A DNA stretch of 8,142 bases. Source: Planctomycetota bacterium (GTDB lineage: Bacteria; Planctomycetota; Phycisphaerae; Phycisphaerales; UBA1924). Every line of letters begins with the position of its first letter. Within the stretch, counting starts at the first letter, position 1. Below are positions 6,396-8,142 of the stretch, one piece after another. The position numbers were made by a program, and so were the translations under genes. The stretch lies in NCBI GenBank assembly GCA_023429345.1, contig JAEYVB010000230.1, positions 1 to 8,142 of the forward strand, in the 5' to 3' direction. Under the pieces are notes generated by a model that made no database searches, had not been told where the DNA came from, and saw nothing but the letters and a program-made list of their open reading frames with translations.

Positions 6396-6527
6396 GAAAG
6401 TCGCGTTGGGATGCAGGGTTAGGCGCGGGCTATCACGGGCAGCCGGCGGCGAAGCTCTGCAGGAAGCAAGTGAAGTCAGCCACGTTGAGGACCGGGGGCG
6501 TGGTGGAGTTGTCGCAGTTGGCGTAGC
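6361..6527 (-). repeat. Copy 2 of the shared 3' module
   Basis: This is the partner of 4526-4690. It contains the identical terminator hairpin, a similar 3' untranslated segment and the last dockerin-like repeat of the upstream gene. Differences are scattered substitutions plus two single-base insertions between hairpin and stop codon. Confidence 0.9.
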
Positions 6528-8142
6528 TCTCCCCGGCCGCGAAGCGGTTCAGGAAGCAGGTGAAGTCCGCCACGTTGAGGATGGGCGACTGCGTGGATTC
6601 GTCGCAGTTGGCGTAGCAGGGCTGCCCGCCGAGCACCTGCCCGCGGAGCACGAACGGGATCTCCTGCCGCCGGACGGGCATGGAGTTGTCCTCGACCGGG
6701 GCGGCGTAGGCGCCGGCGTTCCCCTGGAGCGAGTTGGCCGCGACCGGGCCGCGGGTGCCCTTGACGATCACGTTGGGCCCGTAGTGGACGACGGTGGGGT
6801 CGTTGTTCGCCTCGGTGCCGAACTCGATCCAGTACGTGCCCGGCTGGAGCGTCGTGCCGATCGAGAGGCGGTTGGCAAAGAGCGGGCGGGTGGTGCCCGA
6901 GGCGTTGTTGAAGATGCGGTAGAGGTTGGCGAAGGTGGAATCCACGAGGCGGTTGGTCACGAGGTCGCCGAAGACGACCTGCGAGCCGACCGCGTTCGGG
7001 GCGCCGTCCCAGATCTGGACGTAAGCCTTGGTGATGGGCGTCGCCGCCGGCGTGCTGCCGGTGAGGTAGGTGTACACCGTGACCTCGTCGACCTGCCACG
7101 CGGAGGCGCCGTCGATCGTGAAGTCCTCGATGAGGGTGTAGGGCGGGCTGTTGATGTTCCAGCCGGCGTAGCCGTTGCCGGCCTGGACCTCCGACCACTC
7201 CGTGCCGGCGGGGGCCGGGTTGCCGGAAATGCTCACGGTCGGGCCGGTCGAGAGCGGGCCGTTGTTCCAGAGCACGGGCGCTGTCCAGCAGTTCCCGGTG
7301 GCGCAGGTCGTCCCGGGGCCCTGGAAGATGCCGCCCGCGGCGGTGCAGGCGTCGGCCTGCGTCAGGGCGCAGCCGCCGTCGGCCGGGAAGCAGCAGGCGC
7401 CCGGCTGGGCGCACACGGTCGTGCCGCACGCGGTGTTCGCGCCGGCCCAGAGGCCGCCGCCCGCGAGGCAGTCGTTCTCGAAGAGGCTGGCGCAGGTGCC
7501 GTCGTCGAAGCAGCAGGCGCCCGGCTGCGGGCAGTTGGCTGTGGCGCAGGTGCTGTCGATGCCGCGGAAGACGCCGCCCTGGGAGGTGCACCCGGGCACG
7601 TTGAGGACCTGGCAGGTCCCGTCGGCGAAGCAGCAGGCGCCCATGATGGCGCTGAGGTCGGCGAGGTTGTAGTAGACCGTGCCCGAGAAGAGCCGCGGCG
7701 TGTTGCCGGCCCCGGTGAAGGGCGTGCCCATGCCGATGCCGCCCGAGAGCGTCATGTCGGCGTTGCTGTAGGTGGTGTCGACGGTCGAGTAGCGCATGCC
7801 GCCGACCGTGCCGACGAGGTACATGCCGACGACCTGCCCGCCGGGGGCGATGATCGGGCTGGGCAGCTCCGCGTAGTTGGAGATGACCGTCGACGAGCCG
7901 CCGGAGGTGAGGTTAATCGTCGCGTGGTGGGTCCAGGCGCTCGGGTCGTTCTGCGAGCCGACGTAGGTCCCGCTCTTGGTGTAGACGTCGAGGGTGATCG
8001 GGGTGCCCGCGACCTCGTACTGGTAGTAGCTGAAGGCGTCGATCAGCATGTCGGCGTTGGGGGCGAGGTCGAAGAAGATGCCCGCGCCGTCGCCGCTGAG
8101 GCCGCTGTTGGGCTCGACAGTGAAGAGCGCGCGGGGGCAGGT
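6433..8142 (-). CDS. Secreted modular protein with three Cys6 modules and two dockerin-like repeats (5' end beyond window)
   Basis: 569 residues are visible and the frame stays open to the window edge. By alignment with the paralog (ALFTVEPNSGLSG against TLFSNNNGGSAGG), only about the signal peptide is missing; the internal Met at 8049 is not the start. Visible residues 4-162 form the first beta-rich domain, ending GTVYYN. Three Cys6 modules follow at 168-204, 208-244 and 248-285 (period 40, joined by PQP or AQP). The second beta-rich domain (about 290-505) carries LIEDF, VQIWDGAP, VVFGDLVTNR and GTYWIEF. The C-terminus 509-569 holds two dockerin-like repeats, CYANCDES...LNVADFTCFLNRFAAG and YANCDNS...LNVADFTCFLQSFAAG. 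It is extracellular by inference; ligand unknown. It has one more module of each type than its downstream neighbour, so the pair differs by gain or loss of cassettes. Its promoter is outside the window. Confidence 0.9.
   Translation of the reverse strand, partial: TCPRALFTVEPNSGLSGDGAGIFFDLAPNADMLIDAFSYYQYEVAGTPITLDVYTKSGTYVGSQNDPSAWTHHATINLTSGGSSTVISNYAELPSPIIAPGGQVVGMYLVGTVGGMRYSTVDTTYSNADMTLSGGIGMGTPFTGAGNTPRLFSGTVYYNLADLSAIMGACCFADGTCQVLNVPGCTSQGGVFRGIDSTCATANCPQPGACCFDDGTCASLFENDCLAGGGLWAGANTACGTTVCAQPGACCFPADGGCALTQADACTAAGGIFQGPGTTCATGNCWTAPVLWNNGPLSTGPTVSISGNPAPAGTEWSEVQAGNGYAGWNINSPPYTLIEDFTIDGASAWQVDEVTVYTYLTGSTPAATPITKAYVQIWDGAPNAVGSQVVFGDLVTNRLVDSTFANLYRIFNNASGTTRPLFANRLSIGTTLQPGTYWIEFGTEANNDPTVVHYGPNVIVKGTRGPVAANSLQGNAGAYAAPVEDNSMPVRRQEIPFVLRGQVLGGQPCYANCDESTQSPILNVADFTCFLNRFAAGESYANCDNSTTPPVLNVADFTCFLQSFAAGCP
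6436..6618 (-). repeat. Two tandem dockerin-like repeats
   Basis: The two repeats of about 30 codons each encode Y-A-N-C-D-x-S-T, then P-x-L-N-V-A-D-F-T-C-F-L and F-A-A-G. Asp and Asn positions resemble a calcium-binding F-hand, and each has a Cys before and after the loop. The second repeat is much closer to the single repeat of the downstream paralog (4599-4691) than to its own neighbour. Confidence 0.85.
7288..7641 (-). repeat. Three tandem Cys6 'GACC' modules within the upstream secreted gene
   Basis: Modules are encoded by 7531-7641, 7411-7521 and 7288-7401. Each has six cysteines and a GG or GGG turn before an aromatic residue (VF, LW, IF). The third has an extra residue (FPADGGC) and ends NCW instead of NCP, marking the end of the array. 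Confidence 0.88.

Noticed and set aside
4509..6422. 637-codon plus-strand open frame opposite the downstream secreted gene
   Set aside because: It is low-complexity Gly/Ala/Val/Asp text with no domain, the antisense shadow of high-GC codons; the minus frame has a signal peptide, Cys modules and a dockerin repeat.
7288..7641. Regularly spaced repeats that might suggest a CRISPR-like array
   Set aside because: The period is 120 bp, in frame, with conservation at the cysteine codons; these are protein modules.
7175..7672. 165-codon plus-strand frame rich in Gln and Pro
   Set aside because: Antisense of the Cys6 modules; the repeats are explained by the minus-strand protein.

Overview
The window is high-GC DNA that most likely comes from a Planctomycetota bacterium of the Phycisphaerae type. 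Two lines of evidence support this. First, two adjacent secreted proteins end in the 'CYANCD..T.PVLNVADFTCFL' dockerin-like repeat and carry six-cysteine 'GACC' modules, both typical of that lineage. Second, these proteins sit beside flagellar and stator genes and a bacterial type-A RNase P RNA. The lineage call is inference from motifs; no search was run.

Layout. (1) 1-1102, minus: flgI, the flagellar P-ring protein, nearly complete and cut by the window edge inside a run of 12 C. (2) 1103-1335: divergent intergenic region with a good sigma-54-like site facing flgI. (3) 1336-2118 and 2130-2921, plus: motA and motB, an 11-nt-spaced stator operon; motA starts with GTG and MotB has a His/Gly-rich cytoplasmic tail. 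(4) 2925-3950, minus: a degenerate Gfo/Idh/MocA-like protein lacking the usual catalytic lysine, converging on motB with only 3 nt between stop codons. (5) About 4004-4470, plus: rnpB, with P1, P2, P3, P4, P14, P18 and the CCA-binding GGT identifiable by hand, and about 90 nt longer than the E. coli RNA. (6) 4475-4560: back-to-back terminators for rnpB (plus) and the next gene (minus). (7) 4596-6221 and 6433-8142, minus: two paralogous secreted dockerin-like proteins, each followed by an identical terminator hairpin. The upstream one (6433-8142) lacks only its signal peptide because of the window edge; the downstream one has its own TTGACA promoter and a stem-loop leader.

Functionally the left third belongs to flagellar motility: FlgI makes the P ring that bushes the rod, and MotA/MotB form the ion-driven stator. 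The centre is housekeeping RNA processing. The right half encodes modular extracellular proteins whose architecture differs mainly in the number of Cys6 modules (2 against 3) and dockerin repeats (1 against 2). No mobile element, CRISPR array, tRNA or defence system was seen. The most unusual material is the modular paralog pair with its shared 3' end, the expanded RNase P RNA, and the catalytically degenerate oxidoreductase-like protein.
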